The notes below the pieces were generated by a model. The model had not been told where the DNA came from. It worked only from the letters and a program-made list of their open reading frames with translations, and searched no databases. A stretch of 64,000 nt of DNA, from assembly GCF_008642235.1 (NCBI RefSeq), contig NZ_SJEV01000001.1, forward strand, positions 1,878,400 to 1,942,399, given 5' to 3'. Origin of the DNA: Planctomonas psychrotolerans. GTDB lineage: Bacteria > Actinomycetota > Actinomycetes > Actinomycetales > Microbacteriaceae. The translations under genes and the position numbers were made by a program. Positions 38,622-48,037 of this stretch are shown one piece after another (the first letter of the stretch is position 1; each line of letters opens with the position of its first letter).

Positions 38622-38675
38622 CCACCGCGCCGCAGGACCGCGCTGGTCGGACGCCCAGCCACGGCCCGCCAATGC

Positions 38676-40019
38676 CTAGTCGAACGCGGCGCCGACGCCC
38701 GGAATCTCGGCCCGGTAACGGTCGAACAGCCGACGCGCCACGGCCACCGAGTCGACGAACGGGTGCGCGGCGATGGCCCGCCAGGCGAGGGTGGCGTCCC
38801 TCGAGCTCGACGCGGTGAGGACCAACTGCTCGACGGCCTTGATCTGCTGCATCAGTCCCAGCATCTCGGCCTGCACCGGGGCGATGTCGAACGGCCGGAT
38901 GCCGGCGGAGTCGACGGTGCACGGCACCTCGATCACCGCGTCGTCGGCGAGCTCGGGCACCGCGCCCCGATTGGCCACATTGAGGATCATCGTCGAGGAC
39001 GGTCCCGAGGTGAGCGCCGTCATGAGGTTCAGGGCCACGGCCTGATAACCGCCACCCTCCACGTCGCTCTCCTCGCGGCCGTCGCGGTCCTCCTCGGCGC
39101 GGCTCTCGGCCATGTAGCTCGACTCGCGGTCGTGCCTCGTGCGGTTCCAGAGGTCGAGGGCGCTGTCGGGGTGGGCGTGCGCGTCCCGGTAGAACGCGCC
39201 CTGCTGCCGGTGCAGGAACTCGCCGCGCGTCTCGGCCGATGAGCGGAGGCGTTCGGTCGCCTCCCGCTCGAAGTAGTAGTAGTAGAGGTACTCGTTGGGC
39301 AGCGCGCCGAGGGCACGCACCCAGTCCGCGCCGAGCAGTCGCGCCTCCTCGATGCCGCCCAGTGCGGTGTCGTCGGCCAGCAGCCCGGGCAGGCGGTCCT
39401 GTCCGTCGACCGACAACCGTCGGAGCCAGCCCAGGTGGTTGAGGCCGACGTAGTCGAAGTCGGTCGGCTGCGGTCCGGCGCCCACAGCGCTCGCCGCACG
39501 CCGGAGCAGCCCGACGGGGGTGTCGCAGATACCGACCACGCGGTCGCCGAGGAACGCGCGCATGGCCTCCGTGACCATCCCGGCCGGGTTCGTGAAGTTG
39601 ATCACCCAGGCATCCGGGGAGAGCGTCGCCACACGCTCGGCCAGCCGGCGCGCGTGCGGCAGGGTGCGGAGCGCGTACGCCAGGCCGCCCGGCCCCACCG
39701 TCTCCTGGCCGAGCACTCCGAGTTCGAGGGAGATGCGCTCGTCGGCGATCCGGCCCTCCGAACCCCCGATGCGCATCGCCGAGAAGATGAACGAGGCGCC
39801 CCGCACCGCGTCGTCGAGATCGGTCGTCGCGGTCACCCGCGGCGGACGGGGGAGAGTGCCGGCCATGTGCGTGAGCACCGCGCGGATGGTGTCGAGTCGC
39901 TCCGGGGCGACATCGTGAAGACACAGTTCGGTGACCCGGGCGGCGTCGCCGTCGGCCCCGAGCGCCTGGAAGATCTGCGGAACTCGGAAGCCGCCGCCGC
40001 CGATGAGGGTGAGTTTCAT
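38676..40019 (-). CDS. GH4 family glycosidase (6-phospho-beta-glucosidase type)
   Basis: Family 4 glycosidases cleave phospho-glycosides by an NAD+- and Mn2+-dependent redox elimination. The 447-aa product has the N-terminal NAD motif LTLIGGGGFRVPQI, the NFTNPAGMVTEA motif, the metal-binding Cys in GICDTPVGLLRR, and the metal His in YVGLNHLGWLRRL. The pattern fits 6-phospho-beta-glucosidases rather than alpha-galactosidases. It is transcribed away from a PfkB kinase gene and a sugar ABC importer; an inverted repeat lies between them. The likely substrate is a phosphorylated disaccharide or beta-glucoside made inside the cell. Confidence 0.9.
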   Translation of the reverse strand: MKLTLIGGGGFRVPQIFQALGADGDAARVTELCLHDVAPERLDTIRAVLTHMAGTLPRPPRVTATTDLDDAVRGASFIFSAMRIGGSEGRIADERISLELGVLGQETVGPGGLAYALRTLPHARRLAERVATLSPDAWVINFTNPAGMVTEAMRAFLGDRVVGICDTPVGLLRRAASAVGAGPQPTDFDYVGLNHLGWLRRLSVDGQDRLPGLLADDTALGGIEEARLLGADWVRALGALPNEYLYYYYFEREATERLRSSAETRGEFLHRQQGAFYRDAHAHPDSALDLWNRTRHDRESSYMAESRAEEDRDGREESDVEGGGYQAVALNLMTALTSGPSSTMILNVANRGAVPELADDAVIEVPCTVDSAGIRPFDIAPVQAEMLGLMQQIKAVEQLVLTASSSRDATLAWRAIAAHPFVDSVAVARRLFDRYRAEIPGVGAAFD

Positions 40020-40047
40020 GCGACGAATACCGCGCTTCCTGCCTGTC

Positions 40048-40077
40048 GGATTCCCAGAGTACTTCGCCGGGGAATCC
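40048..40077. promoter_or_regulatory. Inverted repeat in divergent sugar-cassette promoter
   Basis: GGATTCCC (40048-40055) and GGGAATCC (40070-40077) are perfect arms separated by 14 nt. They lie between the divergent GH4 and kinase genes. A GGATTCCC half-site also lies upstream of the binding-protein gene at 41253. Candidate operator of an unknown regulator. Confidence 0.5.
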
Positions 40078-40142
40078 CCCGTGCTATCGTCCGAATTCTC
40101 AGGCGGACCGCGCCGTCGGAGCGAACAGGGAAGAAGGCCACG

Positions 40143-41216
40143 GTGACCGCACCCGCCGAGTTCGACCTGTTCCTCACCGGACCGATCTTCTTCGACATCG
40201 TCTTCACCGGACTGCCGGCCGAACCGGCCCCCGGCACGGAGGTGTGGGCGGAGGGCATGGGCTCGCTCCCCGGCGGCGTGGCGAACCTCGCGGTCGCCGC
40301 CGCACGCCTCGGACTGCGGACCAGTCTCTCAGCCGGGTTCGGTGACGACGCCTACGGGCAGTGGGCGTGGTCGTTGCTCGAGGACCAGGAGCACATCGAT
40401 CTCAGTCGGTCGCGCACCTTCCCGGGCTGGCACTCGGCCGTGACCGTGTCCCTCGCCACGCACGGCGACCGCACCATGATCACGCACGGCCACCCCGTTC
40501 CGATCCCCCAGGCCGAGCTGGTGGGACGTCCTCCTCGCACCCGCGCCGTGCTGGCCGAGCTGGTCGCGCCGGAGGGCGAGGAACCGTGGTGGGGAACCGT
40601 GGGGGACAGCGGCGCCCTGGTCTTCGCCGACGTGGGGTGGGACCCCACCGAGCGGTGGAACGCGGCGGACCTCGACGCGCTCGCGTCGTGCCACGCCTTC
40701 CTGCCGAATCATGTGGAGGCGATGGCCTACACCCGGGCCGACACCCCGGAGGACGCGCTCGGCAGACTGGCCGACCGCGTGCCGCTCGCCATCGTCACCA
40801 AGGGCAGCGCCGGAGCGATCGCGGTGGACTCGACCACTGGCGAGTCCGCGTCCGTGCCGAGCCTCGACGTGCGCTCGGTCGATCCGACCGGCGCGGGCGA
40901 CGTGTTCGCGGCAGCCGTGGTGCTGGGCACGCTCGCGGAGTGGCCGCTCGAGCAGCGCCTCCTCTTCGCATCGCTGTGCTCCGCGCTCGCGGTGCAGCAC
41001 TTCGGCGGATCTCTTGCGTCGCCGGGGTGGGGCGACATCGCGGACTGGTGGGAGGCCACGACCCGAGCGGCCGGATCGAGTGCGGATGCCGCGGAGCTCG
41101 CTCAGCGCTACGGTTTTCTCGAGGATCTCGTGCGCGACGTGCCTCGGAACGCCGTGCGGCGGGCCGAGGCCACGTTCGGTCTGCTGACCGAGGCGGAACA
41201 GTTCGCCGAACCATGA
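40143..41216 (+). CDS. PfkB-family carbohydrate kinase
   Basis: A 357-aa ribokinase-fold sugar kinase. It shows the N-terminal PfkB region GGVANLAVAAARLGLRTSLSAGFGDDAYG and the C-terminal signature DPTGAGDVFAAAVV with the catalytic Asp. Start is GTG 40143, preceded by GGAAGAAGG. It is the first gene of the kinase-binding protein-permease-permease group and divergent from the GH4 glycosidase that would need a 6-phospho substrate. That suggests this kinase phosphorylates the imported sugar, or a monosaccharide released from it. Substrate not determined. Confidence 0.9.
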   Translation: MTAPAEFDLFLTGPIFFDIVFTGLPAEPAPGTEVWAEGMGSLPGGVANLAVAAARLGLRTSLSAGFGDDAYGQWAWSLLEDQEHIDLSRSRTFPGWHSAVTVSLATHGDRTMITHGHPVPIPQAELVGRPPRTRAVLAELVAPEGEEPWWGTVGDSGALVFADVGWDPTERWNAADLDALASCHAFLPNHVEAMAYTRADTPEDALGRLADRVPLAIVTKGSAGAIAVDSTTGESASVPSLDVRSVDPTGAGDVFAAAVVLGTLAEWPLEQRLLFASLCSALAVQHFGGSLASPGWGDIADWWEATTRAAGSSADAAELAQRYGFLEDLVRDVPRNAVRRAEATFGLLTEAEQFAEP

Positions 41217-41252
41217 CCCGACGGCCCCACCTGGATCGCCCGCTCCGAGGGC

Positions 41253-41260
41253 GGATTCCC
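41253..41260 (+). promoter_or_regulatory. GGATTCCC half-site before binding-protein gene
   Basis: This is a copy of one arm of the 40048-40077 inverted repeat, 32 nt upstream of the ABC binding-protein start. It could be a chance match. Confidence 0.3.
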
Positions 41261-41292
41261 CGACAGACGTTCCGCCCTCGAAAGGACAAGCC

Positions 41293-42657
41293 ATGAACGC
41301 TCCTCTCCGACCCCGCTTCGCCGGCCTCGCCGCGGCGGCGGTTCTCGCGGTCACGCTCGCCGGGTGCACTCCGGGCTCGGGGGGAACACCCGCGCCGACC
41401 CTCGATCCGGATCGCGAGATCGAGACGGACGTCTCGGCCCTCGGCGACCGGACGCTGACGGTGTGGGACCAGGAGGTGCGCGGCGGCCAGGACGAGCAGA
41501 TGACCCGGCTCAACGCCGCATTCGAGGAGGAGTACCCGAACATCACCATCGAGCGGGTATCGCAGTCCTTCGACGACCTCGGTCGCACCCTGCGCCTCGC
41601 GCTGAGCGGTGACAACGCACCCGACGTGGTGCAGGCCAACAACTCCCGTGCGTCGATGGGCGCGTTCGTCGCGGCGGACCAGCTGCTTCCGCTCGACCCG
41701 TGGGCGGAGGAGTACGGCTGGGCCGACCGGTACCCCGAGAGCATCCTCACCTACTCCACCTACAGCGACGACGCCACGACGTTCGGCGAGGGCTCCCTCT
41801 ACGGGCTCCCGCAGGTGGGCGAGGTCGTGGGCGTGTTCTACAGCAAGGCCAAGCTCGACCAGCTCGGTATCGACGTGCCCGCGGACTGGGAGGCCTTCGA
41901 GGCGGCCCTCCGCACGGCGAAGGATGCCGGTGAGACGCCCCTGCTCCTCGGCAACATCGAGAAGTGGCCGGCAGGGCACGTGTTCGGCCCCGTGCAGGGT
42001 GCGCTGGTCGACAGCGAGGAGATCCAGAGCCTCGGCTTCGGCAACGAGGGCGCCAGCTGGCTCACGCCTGAGAACGTGGCCGCGGCGGCAAAGCTTGCCT
42101 CCTGGCAGACCGAGGGATTCTTCAATGAGGGAGTGAACGGGACCGACTACGACGCCGCCTGGCAGAGTCTCGCCGCCGGCGACGGGGTCTTCCTGATGGG
42201 CGGATCGTGGCTCGCGGCGGACCTGCAGGACGCCATGGGCGAGGACGTCGGATTCTTCGTGCCGCCGGCGACGGCCGGCGAGGGCGCCCGCACCACCGGG
42301 GGCACCGGGCTGCCGTTCACGGTGACCAGCGCCACCGACACCCCCGACCTCGCGGCCGCGTACATCGACTACATCACGAGCGACGACGCGATGGCGATCC
42401 TCGCGGAGACCGGCAACCTGCCCGTGGTCGACACGCAGCAGTACGCGCCCGCCAGCGGGGTGCTGCGCGACGTGTACACCGCGTTCGGGTCGGTCACCGA
42501 GGAGGGCGCGCTCCTGCCCTACCTCGACTACGCGACGCCCACCATGGGAGACACGCTCGGCGAGGCGCTCCAGGGCCTCCTCGACGGCCGCCTCTCGCCC
42601 GAGCAGGTCACGGAGGCGCTCGAGGCGGACTATGCCGACTTCACGGCGGCGGACTGA
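41293..42657 (+). CDS. Extracellular sugar-binding lipoprotein of second ABC importer
   Basis: A 454-aa solute-binding protein. It has a signal peptide with lipobox VTLAGC (Cys near residue 25), then the SBP_bac_1 body with phrases such as ADQLLPLDPWAEEYGW, YGLPQVGEVVGVFYSKAKLDQLGI, MGGSWLAADL and TGGTGLPFTV. ATG 41293 follows AAAGGA. It is in an operon with the upstream kinase and the two downstream permeases. The ligand is likely an oligosaccharide or glycoside handled by the GH4 enzyme; this is inferred from context only. Confidence 0.93.
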   Translation: MNAPLRPRFAGLAAAAVLAVTLAGCTPGSGGTPAPTLDPDREIETDVSALGDRTLTVWDQEVRGGQDEQMTRLNAAFEEEYPNITIERVSQSFDDLGRTLRLALSGDNAPDVVQANNSRASMGAFVAADQLLPLDPWAEEYGWADRYPESILTYSTYSDDATTFGEGSLYGLPQVGEVVGVFYSKAKLDQLGIDVPADWEAFEAALRTAKDAGETPLLLGNIEKWPAGHVFGPVQGALVDSEEIQSLGFGNEGASWLTPENVAAAAKLASWQTEGFFNEGVNGTDYDAAWQSLAAGDGVFLMGGSWLAADLQDAMGEDVGFFVPPATAGEGARTTGGTGLPFTVTSATDTPDLAAAYIDYITSDDAMAILAETGNLPVVDTQQYAPASGVLRDVYTAFGSVTEEGALLPYLDYATPTMGDTLGEALQGLLDGRLSPEQVTEALEADYADFTAAD

Positions 42658-43594
42658 GCCCCCCGCGCCGCGGGCCGCGACACGGTCCGCCGCGCGCGGC
42701 ACGACGAGCACGCCCGCGGTGCGTCGCGCCGGCCCCTCCGCCGGACCGACCCCGTACCTCCTCATCCTCCCCGCCTTCCTCGTCTACGGGGCCTTCCTCC
42801 TCTTCCCGCTCGCGCGATCCGTGCACCTCTCGTTGTTCGACTGGGACGGCCTCACCCTCGCCACCTTCGTCGGGTTCGACAACTACATCGACATCGCCAC
42901 GGACGAGCGCCTCCGTGCCGCCTTCGGCCACGCGCTGGTTCTCGTGTTCTTCTTCGCCATCCTGCCGGTGTGCATCGGGCTCGCCCTGGCCGCGGTGCTC
43001 ACCCGCGCGCGCGTGCGCGGCCTGCCCCTGTTCCGCACCATCGTGTTCCTTCCCCAGGTGATCGCGATGGTGGTCGTGGCCATCGCCTGGCGGCAGATCT
43101 ACGCGCCCGACGGCGTGCTCAACACCGCGCTGCGAGCCGTGGGGCTGGACGCGCTGACCCGGGCCTGGCTCGGCGACTACACCTTTTCACTGCCCGCGGT
43201 GGGACTCATCGGCACCTGGGTGTCCACCGGGCTGGTCACCGTGCTCCTCATGGCGGGCATGGCCCGGATCCCGGCGGAACTCTTCGAGTCGGCCCGGCTC
43301 GACGGCGCCGGCGCGGTGCGTGAGTTCTTCTCGATCATCGTGCCCGCGGTTCGCCCGGAGGCGACGGTAGCGCTCACGCTGACCGTGGTGGCATCGCTCA
43401 AGACGTTCGACCTCATCTATGTGACCACGGGTGGAGGCCCGGGCAGTTCCACCACCGTGCCGAGCTACGAGGTCTACCGCCGTGCGTTCGAACTCGGCGA
43501 GGTCGGGTCGGCCGCCGCCGTAGGAGTGACCTTGACCGCGGTGATCTTCGCCCTGAGCGTCGTGATCAACAGGCGAGCGGAGCGCGGCGCGTGA
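42632..43594 (+). CDS. Sugar ABC transporter permease (MalF type)
   Basis: A 320-aa membrane subunit with a 45-residue Arg/Ala/Pro-rich cytoplasmic N-terminus and six hydrophobic helices. The EAA-type loop is at about 215-235 (ELFESARLDGAGAVREFFSIIVP). ATG 42632 overlaps the binding-protein gene by 26 nt; a GTG at 42719 would shorten the N-terminus by 29 residues and is a possible alternative. It overlaps the next permease by 4 nt. Confidence 0.92.
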   Translation: MPTSRRRTEPPAPRAATRSAARGTTSTPAVRRAGPSAGPTPYLLILPAFLVYGAFLLFPLARSVHLSLFDWDGLTLATFVGFDNYIDIATDERLRAAFGHALVLVFFFAILPVCIGLALAAVLTRARVRGLPLFRTIVFLPQVIAMVVVAIAWRQIYAPDGVLNTALRAVGLDALTRAWLGDYTFSLPAVGLIGTWVSTGLVTVLLMAGMARIPAELFESARLDGAGAVREFFSIIVPAVRPEATVALTLTVVASLKTFDLIYVTTGGGPGSSTTVPSYEVYRRAFELGEVGSAAAVGVTLTAVIFALSVVINRRAERGA

Positions 43595-44406
43595 GGATCG
43601 GGGTGGGCGAACGCGCCGCGAACTACATCGTCCTCGTGGGGGTGTCGGTGCTCGTGCTCGCGCCGATCCTCACCATCCTGATCGCCGCCTTCTCGCCCGC
43701 GAGCGCCAGCGCCGCCCGGGAAGGCGCCTTCCACCCCGGCAACTTCGTCGCGGCGTGGCAGGAGGGGCGCTTCGGCAGCTACATGGCCACGTCCGTGCTC
43801 GTCGCCGCGATCGTCGTGACCCTCGCCGTGGGTCTGTCGCTTCTGAGCGGCTACGCCTTCGGCACCATGACCTTCCGCGGCCAGAACGTGCTGTTCTACC
43901 TGTTCCTCCTCGGCATCATGGTGCCGGCCGAGGCCATCATCGTTCCCCTGTTCTTCGACCTGCGCACGCTCGGGCTCACCGACACCGTCTGGGCCGTGTC
44001 GCTGCCGCAGGTGGCGCAGTCCGTGGCGTTCGGCACGTACTGGATGCGCACCTACTTCCGCGGGGTCAACCGATCGGTGATCGAGGCGGCACGCCTCGAC
44101 GGTGCGTCGTCGCAGCGGGTGCTGTGGTCGATCCTCGTACCGATGGGACGGCCGGCCATCACCACGATGGTGGTGCTGATGTTCATGTGGACATGGAACG
44201 AGTTCCTCATCCCGCTCGTGATGTCGCCGTCGGGCTCCTTCCGCACCGCACCGCTCGGCCTCGCGCTCTTCCAGGGCCAGTACACGCAGGGCACGGCGCT
44301 TCTCGCCGCCGGTGCCGTGCTCGTCGCCCTGCCGGTGGTGCTGCTCTACTTCCTGCTGCAGCGGCACTTCATCCGCGGGATGCTCGACGGCGCGGTCAAG
44401 GAGTAG
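43591..44406 (+). CDS. Sugar ABC transporter permease (MalG type)
   Basis: The 271-aa second permease, starting at GTG 43591 inside the upstream stop (GTGA). It has six hydrophobic helices and an EAA loop near residues 160-180 (NRSVIEAARLDGASSQRVLWSILVP), which contacts the shared ATPase. No ATPase gene accompanies the cassette; an MsiK-like protein elsewhere is expected to energise it. Last gene of the cassette. Confidence 0.93.
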   Translation: MRIGVGERAANYIVLVGVSVLVLAPILTILIAAFSPASASAAREGAFHPGNFVAAWQEGRFGSYMATSVLVAAIVVTLAVGLSLLSGYAFGTMTFRGQNVLFYLFLLGIMVPAEAIIVPLFFDLRTLGLTDTVWAVSLPQVAQSVAFGTYWMRTYFRGVNRSVIEAARLDGASSQRVLWSILVPMGRPAITTMVVLMFMWTWNEFLIPLVMSPSGSFRTAPLGLALFQGQYTQGTALLAAGAVLVALPVVLLYFLLQRHFIRGMLDGAVKE

Positions 44407-44459
44407 GACATGGTCGAGGGGTAGGACGCCGCCCCGGGTCCGGTGTCGGTGGCGGCGAA

Positions 44460-44465
44460 TACAAT
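44460..44465 (+). promoter_or_regulatory. Candidate -10 for pcrA
   Basis: TACAAT lies 9 nt before ATG 44475. A GGAG directly abuts the ATG, too close to act as a normal ribosome site, so a very short or absent leader is likely. Confidence 0.5.
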
Positions 44466-44474
44466 TGCACGGAG

Positions 44475-46922
44475 ATGACTCCCCCCGTGACTCCCCGCCT
44501 CACGCCCGCGCCCGCGTACCCGGTGATCGTCGAACCCGCTGCCGATCTTCTCGACGGACTGAACCCCGAGCAGCGCGAAGCGGTCGAGTACCGGGGCCCC
44601 GCCCTCCTCATCGTCGCCGGTGCCGGGTCGGGCAAGACGCGGGTGCTCACGCATCGCATCGCGGGACTGCTGGAGAGCCGCGAGGCGTGGCCCAGCCAGA
44701 TCCTCGCCATCACCTTCACCAACAAGGCCGCGGCAGAGATGCGCGAGCGTGTGGAGCAACTGGTCGGCCAGGCCGCCGAGGGCATGTGGATCTCCACGTT
44801 CCACTCGGCGTGCGTGCGGATCCTGCGCCGTGAGGCCGAGAACTTCGGCTTCACCCCGAACTTCACGATCTACGACTCGGCCGACAGCCGCGTGCTGATC
44901 AAGCGCATCATCAAGCAGTACGAGGCCGACACCTACGGCTTCACGGTCTCGTCGGTGGCGGGGCGCATCTCCAAGCTGAAGAACGAACTCGCCGACGCCG
45001 ACAGCTTCGCCCGAACCGCGAACTTCAACGACCCGGCCGAGACCGCGTTCGTCGAGGTGTTCCGCGAATACACGCGCTCGCTCAGCGCCGCGAACGCCTT
45101 CGACTTCGACGACCTGATCGGGCAGACCGTCTACCTCTTCCGCGCCTTCCCGCACGTCGCCGCGAAGTACCAGCGACGGTTCCGGCACGTGCTCGTCGAC
45201 GAGTACCAGGACACCAATCACGCGCAGTACTCGCTCATCCGCGAACTCACCCGGCCGGTCGCGCCCGAGCACGTGCCGGCCGACACCCGCATGGCGCTCT
45301 CCGGCACCGGCGGCATCGAGGGGGCCTCGCTCACGGTGGTCGGCGACTCCGACCAGTCGATCTACGCGTTCCGCGGCGCGGACATCCGCAACATCGTCGA
45401 GTTCGAGCGCGACTTCCCGCAGTCGAAGGTGGTGATGCTCGAGCAGAACTACCGGTCGACGCAGAACATCCTCTCGGCGGCGAACGCCGTGATCTCCCAC
45501 AACTTCGACCGCAAGGACAAGAAGCTGTGGACGGCGATCGGCGACGGCGAGAAGATCGTGGGCTTCACCGGGTACTCCGGACACGACGAGGCCCAGTTCG
45601 TGGCCGACGAGATCCAGAAGCTGCACGACAGCGGCATGGACTATAAGGACATCGCTGTCTTCTACCGCACCAACTCGCAGACGCGTGCGCTCGAGGAGAT
45701 CTTCATCCGGTCGGCGCTGCCATACCGGATCATGGGCGGCACCAAGTTCTACGAGCGCGCCGAGATCAAGGACGCGATGGGATATCTCGTCTCCGTCGCC
45801 AATCCGAACGACGAGCTCGCCCTCCGCCGCATCCTGAACACCCCGAAGCGGGGCATCGGCCCGGCCACGCAGACGCAACTGGCCGTGTTCGCCGAGACGC
45901 ACGGCGTCTCCTACCGCGAGGCGATGCGCCACGCGTCGTCGCTCGGGCTCGGCCCGAAGGTCACCGGGGCGATCCTGCAGTTGTCGACCCTGTTGGACGA
46001 GGTCGCGGCGATGCTCGAACCGACCGACGCGTCGGGGCCCGCGCCGGTGAGCGACATCCTCGGCACGCTGATCACCCGGAGCGGGCTCGTCGATGCGCTG
46101 CGCGCCAGCCGCGACCCGCAGGACGAGGCGCGCGCGGAGAACATCGAGGAACTCCTCGCCGTGACGAAGGAGTTCGGGCGCAACAATCCCGACGGCCAAC
46201 TGATCGACTTCCTCACCGAGGTGTCGCTGGTGGCGGCCGCCGATGAACTGGACGACAGCTCCGGCACCGTCTCGCTGATGACCCTGCACACCGCGAAGGG
46301 ACTCGAGTACCCGGCGGTCTTCGTGACCGGCGTGGAGGAGGACCTGCTGCCGCATCGCATGTCCGCCGACGAGCCGGGCGGCCCCGCCGAGGAGCGACGG
46401 CTGTTCTACGTGGGCATCACCCGGGCACGGCAGAAGCTCTTCCTCTCGCTGGCCATGACCCGGGCGCAGTTCGGCGACGTGAACGTGGCGATGCCGAGCC
46501 GCTTCCTGCAGGAGATCCCGGCCGACCTCATCGAGTGGCGGCAGTCGCCCGGAATGGCCAACTCTCGCGGCGGCACCCAGCCGCGGGCCCTGAACGCCCG
46601 CCGCGAGGGCGGCGGATACGGCTCCGGGCGCACGTCGCTCCGCTCGTCCGACGACCGCGGCCCCCGCTTCGGCACCACCGACCCGACGGCGCTCGGAGCC
46701 GGGCGACCGAAGACCGAGTGGACCAACCGGGTGACCGGCACCGTGCGCGACAACGGCGACCTCGAGCTGGTGGCCGGCGATCGCATCCGCCACACCGACT
46801 TCGGCGAGGGACGTGTGAACGGCGTCACCGGCGTCGGGCCCAAGCGCATCGCGGAGGTGCAGTTCGACACCGCGGGACGCAAGCGGCTGCTGATCAAGGT
46901 CGCGCCGATCGAGAAGCTCTAG
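44475..46922 (+). CDS. pcrA: ATP-dependent DNA helicase PcrA/UvrD
   Basis: A superfamily 1A 3'-5' helicase for DNA repair, replication restart and removal of RecA or RNA polymerase. The 815-aa product has motif I GAGSGKTR, Ia AITFTNKAAAEMRERV, II DEYQDTNHAQ, III VVGDSDQSIYAFRGA, IV LEQNYRST, V TLHTAKGLEYPAVF and VI RRLFYVGITRARQ. The C-terminus has a Gly/Arg-rich linker and a Tudor-like domain (GDRIRHTDFGEGRVNGVTG) that binds RNA polymerase in PcrA. A 40-residue insert follows motif II (PEHVPADTRMALSGTGGIEG), as in actinobacterial PcrA. Start at ATG 44475. Confidence 0.96.
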   Translation: MTPPVTPRLTPAPAYPVIVEPAADLLDGLNPEQREAVEYRGPALLIVAGAGSGKTRVLTHRIAGLLESREAWPSQILAITFTNKAAAEMRERVEQLVGQAAEGMWISTFHSACVRILRREAENFGFTPNFTIYDSADSRVLIKRIIKQYEADTYGFTVSSVAGRISKLKNELADADSFARTANFNDPAETAFVEVFREYTRSLSAANAFDFDDLIGQTVYLFRAFPHVAAKYQRRFRHVLVDEYQDTNHAQYSLIRELTRPVAPEHVPADTRMALSGTGGIEGASLTVVGDSDQSIYAFRGADIRNIVEFERDFPQSKVVMLEQNYRSTQNILSAANAVISHNFDRKDKKLWTAIGDGEKIVGFTGYSGHDEAQFVADEIQKLHDSGMDYKDIAVFYRTNSQTRALEEIFIRSALPYRIMGGTKFYERAEIKDAMGYLVSVANPNDELALRRILNTPKRGIGPATQTQLAVFAETHGVSYREAMRHASSLGLGPKVTGAILQLSTLLDEVAAMLEPTDASGPAPVSDILGTLITRSGLVDALRASRDPQDEARAENIEELLAVTKEFGRNNPDGQLIDFLTEVSLVAAADELDDSSGTVSLMTLHTAKGLEYPAVFVTGVEEDLLPHRMSADEPGGPAEERRLFYVGITRARQKLFLSLAMTRAQFGDVNVAMPSRFLQEIPADLIEWRQSPGMANSRGGTQPRALNARREGGGYGSGRTSLRSSDDRGPRFGTTDPTALGAGRPKTEWTNRVTGTVRDNGDLELVAGDRIRHTDFGEGRVNGVTGVGPKRIAEVQFDTAGRKRLLIKVAPIEKL

Positions 46923-46928
46923 CCTCGC

Positions 46929-46961
46929 CGGCACGAGCCCGGCACGAGCCCGGCACGAGCC
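46929..46961 (+). repeat. Three tandem 11-bp units
   Basis: CGGCACGAGCC is repeated three times without interruption just after the pcrA stop, followed by a GC-rich CCGCGCGGGG. Its function is unknown; the 46923-47058 gap holds nothing else evident. Confidence 0.85.
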
Positions 46962-47058
46962 CCGCGCGGGGAGCTCCCTGCTTCGGATACGCGTCGTCGC
47001 TACCGTTATGTGTGTAGCGGGGAAGCGCAACGGGAGCGGGGAGCGGTCAGGGGGACGG

Positions 47059-47856
47059 TCACGCGTCGCGGCGGAGGCGGCGGAGCAGCAGCGTCTTCGG
47101 CAGGTGTCGGATCGTCCGGGGGAGCCGCGGGTACACGGCGCGGGTGACTGCCAGCACCGCCGTGAACGCGCGCTCGCGCCGGGGCGACCACGCGAGCCCG
47201 AAGGCGGTTCGCAGCCGCGGGGTCAGCAGACCCGCGGTGACGAGGCGCGCGAGCGGCATCGACAGGCGCAGCCACAGTGGCCCCGATGCCGGGAACAGCA
47301 CGCGCGCGGCGGTGTCCCGGGCGAGCTCACCGGGGGAAAGGGTGGCGAGGCGATCCGCCCAGTACACGCCGAACGCGGCGCGGTCCGCCGGCCACAGGTC
47401 GGGCGGCATCCCGAGCTCCGTCGCGAGCGGGGCGTAGGCCGCGTAGAGCGCGTCGGCAGTCGCGTCGTCGAGCGGACCGTAGACCAGTTCGTGCATCGTG
47501 ACCGCGGAGTCGTACAGGGTGGCCGCCACCCACAGCTGCAGCTCCGGATGCGACGCCGAATAGGCGGGACCGGCGTCGCTCCGTGCGCCGCGCACCGTCG
47601 CGTGTGCGGCATTCACCCGGCGCCGCGCCAGTCGGATGTCGGACTCGGAACCGCAGACGACGGCGTAGGCGAACGTCAGCGTGCCGGTCAGCCGGTCGGT
47701 CGGCCGGGTCTCGAAGTCGCTGTGCTCGGCGACACCGCGCCCCACTGCCGGATCCGCGAGCTGCAGCAGGATCGCGCGCCCGCCCGCGCCGATCAGCACC
47801 GCCTCGGCCGCGATATCTGCCGCGTGCACCGGCCGTTCGCGGCGGGTTCCCCGCAT
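47059..47856 (-). CDS. DUF2236/oxygenase MpaB family protein
   Basis: A 265-aa protein related to the latex-clearing protein and MpaB heme oxygenase family (DUF2236). It has the conserved GGRAILLQLADPAVGRGVAEHSDF near residue 25, an Arg/His pair (RRRVNAAHATVRG) near residues 78-90, and HELVYGPLDDATADALYAAYAPLA near residue 145. The His residues may bind heme b. Start at ATG 47856 with GGGAGGAG 6 nt upstream. The substrate is unknown. It is divergent from sucC. Confidence 0.85.
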   Translation of the reverse strand: MRGTRRERPVHAADIAAEAVLIGAGGRAILLQLADPAVGRGVAEHSDFETRPTDRLTGTLTFAYAVVCGSESDIRLARRRVNAAHATVRGARSDAGPAYSASHPELQLWVAATLYDSAVTMHELVYGPLDDATADALYAAYAPLATELGMPPDLWPADRAAFGVYWADRLATLSPGELARDTAARVLFPASGPLWLRLSMPLARLVTAGLLTPRLRTAFGLAWSPRRERAFTAVLAVTRAVYPRLPRTIRHLPKTLLLRRLRRDA

Positions 47857-48037
47857 GGTGGACTCCTCCCGCCTCGGTCGTGCTCCGTACTCCCGAGGGA
47901 AACGCTAGCGGTAGGCTTCTCAACGGTTCGTGTGTCTCCCGGACGGTTCCCGCCCGATCGAGTCACGCGGTCACGAACTCACTCACACCGCAATAACGCA
48001 CGGCGTCGCGTCGCCCGTGCGGATGGGATGGACAAGC

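Noticed and set aside
44346-47030. 894-codon minus-strand frame opposite pcrA
   Set aside because: It mirrors the codon structure of pcrA; no recognisable protein.
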